Source: Verrucomicrobiota bacterium
GTDB taxonomy: Bacteria > Verrucomicrobiota > Verrucomicrobiia > Verrucomicrobiales > Verrucomicrobiaceae
Direction of reading: 5' to 3'
NCBI GenBank assembly: GCA_025360015.1
Contig: JANYCZ010000011.1
Location: 124,001-188,000, forward strand
Length of the DNA stretch: 64,000 nucleotides
Made by a program: the position numbers and the translations under genes
In this document: positions 27,365 through 35,261 of the stretch, piece after piece
Layout: each line of letters opens with the position of its first letter
How positions within the stretch are numbered: position 1 is the stretch's first letter
Notes under the pieces: generated by a model
Seen by the model: only the letters and a program-made list of their open reading frames with translations
Databases searched by the model: none
Told to the model about the DNA's origin: nothing

Positions 27365-27746
27365 GGGGTAGAGCAATCGTCTCGATTGCAGATCAGAAGG
27401 GAACCGGGACGGTTGCGCTACGGGCTCTAAGAGAGCATTTTAAATTTAGCAGCCTATGGAGTTTACGAGCTGAAGGCTGGCGCAAATAGTGACCCTCAAC
27501 GTCTTCATGGTGTTTCCCAGCGCGCACGACTGCCCAGAAACCGCAGAGAGGATTGCCTTCGGCGCGCTTCGCGAGGTGCGTGCTACGTTGCTGGCACCTC
27601 GTTGGCACAAGCGTTGCTTTGAGCGGAGCGTGAGGGGATTGCGGAGCGCCGCACAGGGGACTGTGCGGACCACTTTGCTGGCGCCCTCGCGGCACCCTAT
27701 GGACATTTTTCACCGTTGGATGGGCTATGTTATTTTTTAACATGTT
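27365..27746. other. Gap of about 380 bases with inverted repeats and no gene
   Basis: No convincing gene is seen. The plus-strand sequence has two palindromes, one at 27572-27601 (CGAGGTGC ... GCACCTCG) and one at 27649-27668. The rest is a GC-rich stretch whose translations match nothing I recognise. It looks like accumulated repeat elements between the CoA-transferase and SDR genes. Confidence 0.55.
27649..27668. repeat. Perfect 8-bp palindrome with 4-base loop (REP-like)
   Basis: Arms CCGCACAG (27649-27656) and CTGTGCGG (27661-27668) flank GGGA. The size and design are like the palindrome at 6077-6098, though the sequence is different. It is intergenic and there is no T-tract. Confidence 0.5.
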
Positions 27747-28505
27747 CTAGCCTCTCCAGCCGCCGTTGATTTCGATGGTCTGGCCGGTGACGTAGCTTGC
27801 GAGGGGCGAGCAGAGGAAGAGGACGACGTTGGCGACTTCTTCGGTGGTGCCGAAGCGGGCTAGGGGGACGTTTTTGATCATCTCGGCGCGGACATTTTCG
27901 GGGATGGTGGCGGCCATGGCGGTGTCGATGACGCCGGGGGCGATGGCGTTGGCGCGGATCTGTTTGCGGGCGGCTTCGCGGCTGAGGACACGCATCATGG
28001 CCTGCACGCCGGATTTGGCGGCGGCGTAGTTGGCCTGACCGAAAAAGCCCTGGATGGCGGCGATGCTGCCGAAGCTGACGATGGCACCGCCGTCGTGCAT
28101 GACTTCGAGGGCATACTTGCAGCAGTAGAACACGCCGGAGAGGTTTACGTCGATGACGGCGTCCCATTCTTCGAGGGCCATCTTGGCGATGGTGCGGTCC
28201 TTGATGATGGCGGCGTTGTTGACCAGAAAATCCAAGCCGCCGTGGCGGGCCTGAATGTCTCCCATCATGGTTTGCACCTGCGCGGGTTTGGAAACGTCCG
28301 CAGCCATGACGCTGGCACTGTCAGTGCGGAGGAGATTGAGTTCATCAGCAAGAGCTTGAGCACTCACCGTTGTCTCTGGAGTGCCGAGGTGATTGATGAC
28401 GACGGTTGCCCCTGCGCGGTGAAAAGTGCGGGCGACTTGCGTGCCGATGCCCTGGGATGCGCCGGTGATGAGGGCGACTTTGCCTGTGAGGTCGATGGAA
28501 ATCAT
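27747..28505 (-). CDS. Short-chain dehydrogenase/reductase (FabG/acetoacetyl-CoA reductase-like)
   Basis: It probably reduces a 3-oxoacyl thioester with NAD(P)H. The 252-aa sequence has the classical SDR pattern: TGASQGIGTQV for the nucleotide, NNAAII, the catalytic Ser in VSFGSIAA, and YAAAKSG with Tyr and Lys. It ends SYVTGQTIEINGGWRG. It could be FabG or acetoacetyl-CoA reductase. The nearby thiolase and CoA-transferase favour the latter, but no PHA synthase or ACP gene is in this window, so the pathway is uncertain. Start ATG at 28505; a divergent glyoxalase gene lies 98 bases away. Confidence 0.88.
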   Translation of the reverse strand: MISIDLTGKVALITGASQGIGTQVARTFHRAGATVVINHLGTPETTVSAQALADELNLLRTDSASVMAADVSKPAQVQTMMGDIQARHGGLDFLVNNAAIIKDRTIAKMALEEWDAVIDVNLSGVFYCCKYALEVMHDGGAIVSFGSIAAIQGFFGQANYAAAKSGVQAMMRVLSREAARKQIRANAIAPGVIDTAMAATIPENVRAEMIKNVPLARFGTTEEVANVVLFLCSPLASYVTGQTIEINGGWRG

Positions 28506-28603
28506 GCGTCAGCTTTTACGGGAAGCGCTTCGCCACATCAAGCTTTCCTCTGCATGGAGGATCATTTGCCACGTCCGGCAGCCTGTGGCATACACAGTGC
28601 ATC

Positions 28604-28981
28604 ATGGTCAAAAAACTCCTCCACACCCGCTACCGGGTGAACGATCTCGAAAAGACGATCCATTTTTACACGCAGGTGCTCGGCCTGAAGGAAGTGCGCC
28701 GGCACAAGTCGCCACGCGGTTCGGAACTGGTCTTTCTGCAGACGCCGAACAGTGATGAACTCATCGAGATCTGCAGCTTTCCGGCCAGCGGACAGGTGAC
28801 GTTTTGCAGCGATCTGACGCATCTGGCGTTTGAGGTGGAGAGCATCGAGGAGTTTGCGAAACATGCTGCGGCGCTGGGTTATCCGCTCTCGGACGGGCCC
28901 ACGCCAAGTTCGAGCGGTGTGTTCGCGTTTATTGACGCGCCAGAGGGTTATGAGATAGAACTGATCGAATACCGCAAATAA
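28604..28981 (+). CDS. Glyoxalase I-family protein (lactoylglutathione lyase-like)
   Basis: This is a 125-aa vicinal-oxygen-chelate protein. Two beta-alpha-beta-beta-beta modules are seen. LLHTRYRVNDLEKTIHFYTQVLGLKE carries the first metal His, THLAFEVESIEEF the second, and GYEIELIEY the final Glu. The layout fits glyoxalase I, which turns the methylglyoxal-glutathione adduct into lactoylglutathione, but VOC proteins have many other roles. It stands alone between the divergent SDR gene and the toxin-antitoxin-like pair. Confidence 0.82.
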   Translation: MVKKLLHTRYRVNDLEKTIHFYTQVLGLKEVRRHKSPRGSELVFLQTPNSDELIEICSFPASGQVTFCSDLTHLAFEVESIEEFAKHAAALGYPLSDGPTPSSSGVFAFIDAPEGYEIELIEYRK

Positions 28982-29001
28982 TCTCGTTAAATAACACGCT
29001 C

Positions 29002-29280
29002 ATGGACTTTGACTGGATCGGCGCCGCGTTTGACCTCTCCCAACTTCCTCCCAAGGATATTGAGGAGTCGTTCGAGGATCCGTTCTCGATCAAGCTGCTG
29101 CCGGACGGCCAGCAGGAGAGCGCCGAGGCGAGGTACTACAATCTGGGAAAGTCCCTGCAAGGGAAGCCGGTGTACAGTGTGTTTTGGACCGACGGCAAAC
29201 GCTACCGTGTCGTTTTCGCACGACTGATGACCTCGGGAGAGCATGAATTTTTCGAGCGCAAGAAGGCGGAGGAACTTTGA
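29002..29280 (+). CDS. BrnT-family toxin (RelE-like ribonuclease)
   Basis: This is a 92-aa small toxin of the BrnT family, whose members cleave RNA. The family pattern of an N-terminal DFDW block, then EESFEDPF, then an SAEARYYNLGKSLQGKPVY strand pair and a basic C-terminal strand RYRVVFARLMTSGEHEFFE is present. It is followed 18 bases later by the CopG-type antitoxin gene, the normal toxin-first order for this family. Sequence identity to characterised BrnT is not strong, so activity is inferred from pattern and context. Confidence 0.75.
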   Translation: MDFDWIGAAFDLSQLPPKDIEESFEDPFSIKLLPDGQQESAEARYYNLGKSLQGKPVYSVFWTDGKRYRVVFARLMTSGEHEFFERKKAEEL

Positions 29281-29298
29281 TTTCACCCTAACACTCTC

Positions 29299-29589
29299 AT
29301 GGATACTGCACCTGCCGACTTGAAGCCCATCCGCGCCTGGAAGGATGTGCCGGCTTTTGAAACCGAAGAAGCAGAGGGTAAGTTTTGGGCGACGCATCAA
29401 CTGGATGCGCGGCTGATGCAGGCCTCCATCCATCGCGCGGATGTGCGTGAGTCCACCACGATCACGCTGCGGTTTGATCCGCGCATGCTGAGCCGGATCA
29501 AGCGTGTGGCCCGCCGCCGGTACCTGAACTACCAGAGCATGATCAAGCAGTGGCTCAGCGAGCGGATGGAGCAGGAACTGAAGGACTGA
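29299..29589 (+). CDS. CopG-family antitoxin (BrnA/CopG_antitoxin type)
   Basis: This 96-aa protein is the partner of the BrnT-like toxin. FETEEAEGKFWATHQLD is the motif of the CopG_antitoxin family. Its C-terminal half (STTITLRFDPRMLSRIKRVA, then the helix before QSMIKQWLSE) forms a ribbon-helix-helix DNA-binding domain that usually represses the operon and neutralises the toxin. It is the second gene of the pair, and a hairpin lies 17 bases past its stop. Confidence 0.8.
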   Translation: MDTAPADLKPIRAWKDVPAFETEEAEGKFWATHQLDARLMQASIHRADVRESTTITLRFDPRMLSRIKRVARRRYLNYQSMIKQWLSERMEQELKD

Positions 29590-29594
29590 GGCAT

Positions 29595-29633
29595 AAAAAA
29601 CAAAAACCCACGTTTCGTGGTCGAAACGCGGGT
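29595..29633 (-). terminator. Terminator of the HU gene
   Basis: A 12-bp stem (29606-29617 with 29622-29633, one G-U pair) has loop tggt and is followed on the minus strand by TTTTTGTTTTTT. It lies 19 bases past the HU stop codon and probably also ends the convergent toxin-antitoxin transcript. Confidence 0.8.
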
Positions 29634-29651
29634 GAGGCGAGGGCTCGCAGC

Positions 29652-29924
29652 TCAGTGTGAACTTTTGAGAGCGGCGGAGGCGACGAAGCGCACGGTCTTG
29701 GAGGCTTTGATCTGGACGGGTTCCTTGGTCTTGGGATTGCGGCCCATGCGCGCAGCGCGGTTGACGGGTTTGAAGGTGCCGAAGCCGATGAGCTGCACCT
29801 GCTCTTTTTTCACGGCTTTGGTGATGGCCTGGAGCACGGCGTCCAGAGCTTCCGAGGCGGCGCGCTTGGAGGTGTCGCCCCCAAGGATTTCCTGCACGGC
29901 GTCGATGAGTTGAGCTTTGTTCAT
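29652..29924 (-). CDS. hup: HU-family DNA-binding protein
   Basis: This is a 90-aa nucleoid-associated histone-like protein. MNKAQLIDAVQEILG at the N-terminus, and FGTFKPVNRAARMGRNPKTKEPVQIKASKTVRF, form the HU dimer body and DNA-embracing arms (GRNP with the Pro at the arm tip). I start at 29924; the open frame extends upstream but the family N-terminus is exact here. It has a candidate promoter 70 bases upstream and its own terminator. Confidence 0.96.
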   Translation of the reverse strand: MNKAQLIDAVQEILGGDTSKRAASEALDAVLQAITKAVKKEQVQLIGFGTFKPVNRAARMGRNPKTKEPVQIKASKTVRFVASAALKSSH

Positions 29925-29993
29925 GAGCGTGGGTGAGATTCGTTGTTGGATTGAAGGCCTGTCCGTTCCAGAATGAGTGCGGTACTGCGCTTT

Positions 29994-30022
29994 TTTATGG
30001 CGCTTTCCACTTCGTTTCACAA
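29994..30022 (-). promoter_or_regulatory. Candidate promoter of the HU gene
   Basis: On the minus strand, TTGTGA (30017-30022) is followed after 17 bases by CATAAA (29994-29999), giving a leader of roughly 65 bases. The -35 and -10 matches are fair. Confidence 0.4.
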
Positions 30023-30045
30023 TCATAAAATCTTTCTTCCTGCCC

Positions 30046-30606
30046 ATGGAAACACTAAAGAAATTCTTGCTTCCCGACTCACGGCCTTCTGTGGCTGCGG
30101 ATGTATTTATAGCACATGGAGCCGTTGTGCTGGGTGCGGTGGAACTGCGGGAGCAGTCCAGCGTGTGGTACGGCTCGGTCCTGCGGGGAGACATCAACCG
30201 CATCGTCATTGGCGCTCAAAGCAATGTGCAGGATGGCAGCGTGCTGCATGTGAGCGACGACCACGCCTGTGTGCTGGGCGAGCGGGTGACCGTGGGGCAC
30301 CGCGCTGTGGTGCATGCCTGCACCGTGGAAGATGAAGTGCTGGTGGGCATGGGGGCAATCATTCTGGACGGCGCGCAGATCGGCGCGCGCAGCATCATTG
30401 CCGCCGGAGCTTTGGTGACGAAAAATACGATCGTCCCGGAGGGTTCGCTGGTCATCGGCTCACCGGCGCGGGTGGTGCGTGCGCTTTCTCTGGAGGAGCA
30501 GCGGGCCAATGCGAAGCTCGCCTTGAAGTATGTCGAGGTGTCACGGCGCTATCTGGCCATGGGGCTGGGCGGCGGGATGGTGGAGATCGGCGCCGCTCCG
30601 GTTTAG
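30046..30606 (+). CDS. Gamma-carbonic anhydrase-like left-handed beta-helix protein
   Basis: This is a 186-aa hexapeptide-repeat protein of the gamma-carbonic anhydrase/YrdA group. VWYGSVLRGDINRIVIGAQSNVQDGSVLH is the classical block, and GHRAVVHACTVEDEVLVGMGAIILDGA holds further repeat turns. The His ligands are seen in LHVSDDH, VGHRAVVHA. I start at the ATG at 30046; the longer frame starts in the HU leader. Whether it hydrates CO2 is not known. Many members have no detectable activity. Confidence 0.85.
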   Translation: METLKKFLLPDSRPSVAADVFIAHGAVVLGAVELREQSSVWYGSVLRGDINRIVIGAQSNVQDGSVLHVSDDHACVLGERVTVGHRAVVHACTVEDEVLVGMGAIILDGAQIGARSIIAAGALVTKNTIVPEGSLVIGSPARVVRALSLEEQRANAKLALKYVEVSRRYLAMGLGGGMVEIGAAPV

Positions 30607-30678
30607 GCGGCAGATTGGGCGCAGAAAAACCCACGGTGTGTGTTGCCATCGGGCTGCGTGCGGTTTTTAATTGGTACA

Positions 30679-31329
30679 ATGAACAAGGATGTCATCGAAG
30701 TGCAGGTGCGTGCGGTGCTGCCGCTGGAGGGGAGCTTTGCCGTTTTCCTGGGCAATGAAACCAAGGTCTTTGTGATCTACATCGACGAGTCGGTGGGCAC
30801 GGCGATCTCCATGTTCATGCGGGGGGTCTCCAAGGAGCGCCCGCTGACGCATGATCTGGTGGGGCATCTGCTGCTGGCCTTTGGCGCCAAAGTGGAGCGC
30901 GTCGTCATCAACAACATCAACGGCAGCGTGTTTCATGCGCGCCTCATCATCTCCGCCGAGAACGAACTGCAGACGACACGCAAGGTGATCGAGCTGGATG
31001 CGCGCCCGAGTGACAGCATCGCCATGGCGGTGCAGCAGAGCGCGCCGATCTTTGTGGCGAAGAACGTGTGGGACACGGTGGAAGATGTGAGCGACACGCT
31101 CGCCCAAATTGAAAAGAAAGGGCTGGAGGTGCAGCAGGCTGCGGAAGCCGCCGCCGCCGAGGAGGGGGGTGATGATGAAGATGAGGACGACATCGAGGAA
31201 CTCAGCGACGAAGACATCAATACCATCGCCGGCATTGAACCTGGGAAGGGCGATGAGGAGTATGACGACGGCTTCGGCGGGGACGATGACGACGAAGAAG
31301 GTGAAGAGTGGAAGAAGGCGGATGGGTGA
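30679..31329 (+). CDS. Bifunctional nuclease-family protein (DUF151)
   Basis: This 216-aa protein has the BFN domain in its first 140 residues (VFVIYIDESVGTAI, RPLTHDLVGHLLLAFG, VVINNINGSVFHARLII, IELDARPSDSIAMAV). A strongly acidic tail follows (GGDDEDEDDIEELSDEDI and further Asp/Glu runs). The domain has nuclease activity reported in plants and is of unclear role in bacteria. I start at the ATG at 30679, because earlier codons are not conserved-looking. The stop is 9 bases from the convergent cytochrome gene's stop. Confidence 0.85.
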   Translation: MNKDVIEVQVRAVLPLEGSFAVFLGNETKVFVIYIDESVGTAISMFMRGVSKERPLTHDLVGHLLLAFGAKVERVVINNINGSVFHARLIISAENELQTTRKVIELDARPSDSIAMAVQQSAPIFVAKNVWDTVEDVSDTLAQIEKKGLEVQQAAEAAAAEEGGDDEDEDDIEELSDEDINTIAGIEPGKGDEEYDDGFGGDDDDEEGEEWKKADG

Positions 31330-31338
31330 TCCGGCTCA

Positions 31339-33654
31339 TCAACGCTGCATCAAAGCAGCGCGCAGTTGCAGTGCTTCACCGTAGCCGGGGGAGATGCTCA
31401 GGGCGCGATCCAGTGCGGCGATGGCTTCTGGTCTGCGATTCTGGCGTGCGAGAATGGTGGCGCGTGCGTAGGGGATTCCGGGGTCGCGGGGATTGGCGAG
31501 TTCGCCGCGCTGCAAGGCGTCGAGTGCACCCGGGATGTCTCCCTGGCTGTTTTTGGCGAGGCCGAGATTGTACCAAGCGCGGGACAGACTGGGATCAAGC
31601 CGAGTGGCTTCCTGCAGGGACTGAATCACGGCGGGGATATCGCCAGTTTCGCTGAGGGCGAGGCCGAGCTCGTAATGATACTGCGCGTGATTGGGGGCGA
31701 GTTTGAGGGTGTCGCGCAGTTTGGCGATGGCGAGCAGGGTCTGGCCGCTGGTGCTGTACATCATGGCGAGGTCATGATGGAAGGGCGGGGAGTTGGGATC
31801 CCAGCGGATAGCGGTTTCCATGTGCTGGGTGGCGGCGGAAACATTGCGCCGGGCAAACTCGAACTGCGCCAGTTGCATCTGGCCGCTGGGCTGGTCGGCG
31901 TTCCAGTGGAGCATGTGCTGCAAGTCCTGACCGGCGGGGGAGTCGAGGTTCAGGCTTTCGCGCAGGGCCCAGGCGGCGGAGACGCGCACGCTGCGTGCGG
32001 GGTCCTTGAGCAAGGGCTCGATGGCGGAGCGTACTGCGCCGCTTTGCAGCATGGGTTCCAGCGTGCGGATGGCGCTTTCACGCACGAGGGGATGGGAGTG
32101 CTGCAATTGAGCGGTGACGGCAGTTTGCACGGCAGGCTGGTCAATCCAGCGGTCCAGCAGCAGCGTGGCGCTGGCCTTCCAGTGGGGGGTTTCATCGCTG
32201 CCGAGGAGGTCCACGAGGCCGCTGCGGGCCTCTTCATTGCCCTGGCGCGCCTGGGCGATCAGTGTGGCGCGGGTGCGGGTTTTGCGGTTCATCTTTGGCC
32301 CCCACCATTTCTGCGTGGCTTCGAGAGCCCAGGCGGTGGCTTTCTCGGTGTGGCATTTGTTGCACGCGTTTGGCACGTTGAACTGCTGGGTGAGCAGCGG
32401 ATCGGGGATGGTGAAGCCGTGGTCGTGGCGGCCGTGGCGCTGCATGTAAACCGTCTGCGGCATGTGGCAGTTCACGCATTGATTGCCGGTGCTGGCGGTC
32501 TGGTGAAAGCTGTGCGCCTCCGGCATGATGGGCGGTGCGTTCGGGAAACCGCCGGGGGTGTGGCAGCGCATGCAGAGCTGATTGCCGGGAAGCACGGTCT
32601 TCATGCTGTGCATGTCATGGCAGTCCATGCAGCGCACGCCGGCATTGTGCATGCGGCTGCTGAGAAAGCTGCTGAACTCGTAGTCCTCCCCGCGAATCTG
32701 GCCGTCTGGGTAAAAGGTGTCGCTCTGATCGGTGATGGAGAGGCGGTAGTGGTCCCAGAAGGATTGGCCGGGAACGAAATCGCCGGTGACTTCGCCGCGC
32801 AGGGCGTGGCATCCGGCGCAGTTTTCGATGTGCTGATCGCGGGACCATTTGACCAGAGTGGGATCGCCTTTGGTGCCGGGGTGTGACTGTTGCCAGGTGT
32901 TGTGCGGCTTCATGGGGCCGTGGCAGGATTCGCAGCTCACGGACATTTCGGCCATGGTGGTGCGGTAGCCGTCGGTTTTGGCGTCGTAGTTTTTGCGCAG
33001 GCGGGTGTTGTGGCAGGTGGCGCACATCTGATTCCACACCATGCCCCGGCCGGTCCAGTGGCCCCATTCGCCGGGCTTGCGGTCTTCATTGCCATACACG
33101 TTGAACCACTCGTTTTTCTTCGGGTCCAGGCAGGCTTCCATGGCCTGGAGGCGACCGTTGCCGCCATCGACGAGGAACTGGCGCAGCGGATCGTGGCCGA
33201 TGACGCGCTCCACGCGATAGGGGGTGATCTTGTTGCCGAAGCCGAGGGCGATCAGTTCGTAGTCGCTGCCGTTCTTGCGTGTTTCGCTTGTCTGCGTGCC
33301 GTGTGTGAAGCTGCGGGTGGGGACAAAAGCCGCATCGTCCAGCTTGGGATCTGGTTTGCGCTCGGCGAGGCCATGATGAGAGCCCTGCCATTTGGCGAAT
33401 TGATCGGCGTGGCATGCGCGGCAGCTCTGGGAACCGGCGTATTGGGCGAAGGCCGCTTTTTCATCCGGCATGACATACGGTTCAGCTTTGGCCAGAGAGA
33501 TGGCCACGGGGGCCGGCACCGGCGTGTATTTTTTCTGCGGCCACAAGGCCCAAGCGATGAGAATTCCCACACTCACGGCGATGCCGCCAATGATCACCCC
33601 GGCCTGCCACGACGACTCGGCAGGGGAGGGGGCTGGTGGGGTGGGTTTCTTCAT
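31339..33654 (-). CDS. Membrane-anchored octaheme c-type cytochrome with HEAT and TPR repeats
   Basis: This 771-aa protein has an N-terminal membrane helix (GVIIGGIAVSVGILIAWALW) and then a periplasmic heme region. Eight CxxCH sites are visible: CRACH, CATCH, CESCH, CAGCH, CMDCH, CMRCH, CVNCH and CNKCH. Next comes a HEAT-like part (KASATLLLDRWIDQ, VRVSAAWALRESL) and three to four TPR units (ARRNVSAATQHMETAIRWDP onward). This cytochrome c-HEAT-TPR fusion belongs to the multiheme cytochrome/TPR proteins of Verrucomicrobia and Planctomycetes. Electron donor and acceptor are unknown. It is convergent with the DUF151 gene. Confidence 0.85.
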   Translation of the reverse strand: MKKPTPPAPSPAESSWQAGVIIGGIAVSVGILIAWALWPQKKYTPVPAPVAISLAKAEPYVMPDEKAAFAQYAGSQSCRACHADQFAKWQGSHHGLAERKPDPKLDDAAFVPTRSFTHGTQTSETRKNGSDYELIALGFGNKITPYRVERVIGHDPLRQFLVDGGNGRLQAMEACLDPKKNEWFNVYGNEDRKPGEWGHWTGRGMVWNQMCATCHNTRLRKNYDAKTDGYRTTMAEMSVSCESCHGPMKPHNTWQQSHPGTKGDPTLVKWSRDQHIENCAGCHALRGEVTGDFVPGQSFWDHYRLSITDQSDTFYPDGQIRGEDYEFSSFLSSRMHNAGVRCMDCHDMHSMKTVLPGNQLCMRCHTPGGFPNAPPIMPEAHSFHQTASTGNQCVNCHMPQTVYMQRHGRHDHGFTIPDPLLTQQFNVPNACNKCHTEKATAWALEATQKWWGPKMNRKTRTRATLIAQARQGNEEARSGLVDLLGSDETPHWKASATLLLDRWIDQPAVQTAVTAQLQHSHPLVRESAIRTLEPMLQSGAVRSAIEPLLKDPARSVRVSAAWALRESLNLDSPAGQDLQHMLHWNADQPSGQMQLAQFEFARRNVSAATQHMETAIRWDPNSPPFHHDLAMMYSTSGQTLLAIAKLRDTLKLAPNHAQYHYELGLALSETGDIPAVIQSLQEATRLDPSLSRAWYNLGLAKNSQGDIPGALDALQRGELANPRDPGIPYARATILARQNRRPEAIAALDRALSISPGYGEALQLRAALMQR

Positions 33655-33705
33655 GCGTGCGCCAGATTAGGCGGACGCGACAACGACGCAAGACGCGGCG
33701 AAGAA

Positions 33706-35175
33706 TCAGAAATCGAGATAGATCTCAGCGCGGCGGTTGTGGCTGCGGCCTTCGGGGTCGTCGGTGCCGTCGGATTTTTTGTTGGGGCTGAGCGGCTGGG
33801 CTTTGCCCAGGCCGGAAGTTTCCACCTGTGCGGCAGGGACGCCGAGGACGGCAAGCTGCTTCTTCACGGCCTCCGCGCGTCCGCGTGAGAGCTGGATGTT
33901 GTAGTCATCCCTGCCTTTTTCATCGGTGTGGCCGGCGATGCGGAGCTTTTTGGAAGGGTCCGCCTTCATTAGGGCGGCGATGACTTCGAGCTGCTTCAGC
34001 GCGCGGGGGTGCAACTCGGCGCGGTCGTATTCAAAGTAGAGCGCGAGTGATTCGCCGCCCTTCGGATTCTTCACGATGGGGGTGTAGGGCACGCCCATTT
34101 TTGCGGCGCTTTTGGCAAAGGAGCCGAGAATGTCCGAGAGATTGAGACCCACGATTTTCCATGGCTGGGCGGTGTCCGCGCGCTTGAGTTCCACGCCAAA
34201 TTCGGTGGTCGTCTGGAGCGACTCCGACTGGACCTGGGCGATGACCCAGGAGACTTCGGGATTGGCGATGGTGACGATGAGCGGCTTGCTTGGGTTCAAA
34301 GAGTACTGACCTTCTTCAAACACGATGCAGAGACCGACGAGGCGCTCGACCGGGACCTTGGCATCATCCACAAACGCACGTGCTGCGGCGAAGTCGTGCT
34401 TCAGGAGATGGCGGACAAAGTCACTGGCAAAGGCCAGCGCGTCGGTGCCGTCTTCAACGGTGAAAAGCGGCTTTGTGGGAGAGGTGGCAGGCGGAGGCGG
34501 GGCACCGGATTTGCCTGGGGTGGGCGCAGCCGCAGGGGTTGGCGTGACCGGCAAGGCTGCGATGGCGCTGCTCATGGCTTTTGGCAGTGTGGCTTTGGCC
34601 ACTTTCCAGCCCATTTTTTCGTCCCGCTCCAGATCGAGCTGGATACGGACGGTTTCCTGCGAGCCGGGCATGACGAAGGGAAGGGCGATGCGGGTGCGAT
34701 TTTCGACGAGGCCGAGCAGCTCCACCTGGTCCTCGGGCGCGGGCTTGTAGCCCATGGCGGCAAGTTCTTTGAAGAGCTTGGCCGCGCTTTCTGACTGGGC
34801 GGCATCCGTGGCGGCGGCGAGCTTGCCAGCGGTGGCAAAATCCCCTGTCGTGAGGCTGCGGACCAACTGCCGCCCGAGATCCAGCGGGCGGGCGAAGGCA
34901 AACTCCGGAGGTGCAGGCTTCGGAGGGGAGGAGGGCTTGACCACGGGTGGCGGCGTGGCAGAAGCTGCTGCTGTGCTGGCAGTCTCAGCAGCTGTCTTAG
35001 CGGTGCTTGTCTCCGTAGCGGGGGTGGCGGCCTCTTTTTGAGACTGCATTTTCTTTTTGGTAAAAAGGAAGAAAATGGCAGTGCTGAGCGCGAGCGCGGC
35101 AACGACAATAAGAACTGGAACTAGACTGCCGCCGTAAAAAGATCGGACGGAGGGGGAGCGGGGCGGGATATGCAT
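33706..35175 (-). CDS. OmpA-family peptidoglycan-associated protein
   Basis: This is a 489-aa envelope protein. An N-terminal membrane helix (LVPVLIVVAALALSTAIFFLF) is followed by a long Ala/Pro/Thr-rich linker. Two alpha-beta domains of unknown type follow (RPLDLGRQLVRSLTTGDFATAG... and ALAFASDFVRHLLKHDFAAAR), apparently a repeat of one another. The last 125 residues are the OmpA C-terminal domain (LYFEYDRAELHPRALKQLE, AGHTDEKGRDDYN, LSRGRAEAVKKQL, NRRAEIYL) that binds peptidoglycan. It could be lipid-free and anchored by the N-terminal helix. Confidence 0.88.
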   Translation of the reverse strand: MHIPPRSPSVRSFYGGSLVPVLIVVAALALSTAIFFLFTKKKMQSQKEAATPATETSTAKTAAETASTAAASATPPPVVKPSSPPKPAPPEFAFARPLDLGRQLVRSLTTGDFATAGKLAAATDAAQSESAAKLFKELAAMGYKPAPEDQVELLGLVENRTRIALPFVMPGSQETVRIQLDLERDEKMGWKVAKATLPKAMSSAIAALPVTPTPAAAPTPGKSGAPPPPATSPTKPLFTVEDGTDALAFASDFVRHLLKHDFAAARAFVDDAKVPVERLVGLCIVFEEGQYSLNPSKPLIVTIANPEVSWVIAQVQSESLQTTTEFGVELKRADTAQPWKIVGLNLSDILGSFAKSAAKMGVPYTPIVKNPKGGESLALYFEYDRAELHPRALKQLEVIAALMKADPSKKLRIAGHTDEKGRDDYNIQLSRGRAEAVKKQLAVLGVPAAQVETSGLGKAQPLSPNKKSDGTDDPEGRSHNRRAEIYLDF

Positions 35176-35261
35176 GGCCGGGGGTAAGCTGTCCTATGAC
35201 AGCAGCAAAGATGCCACCACGGACGGTGATGAATCAAGGTGTATTATGCGCCGGGGACGGC

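Noticed and set aside
31366-32886. A 506-codon open frame on the plus strand
   Set aside because: It is antisense to the octaheme cytochrome gene, whose CxxCH motifs fix the true frame.
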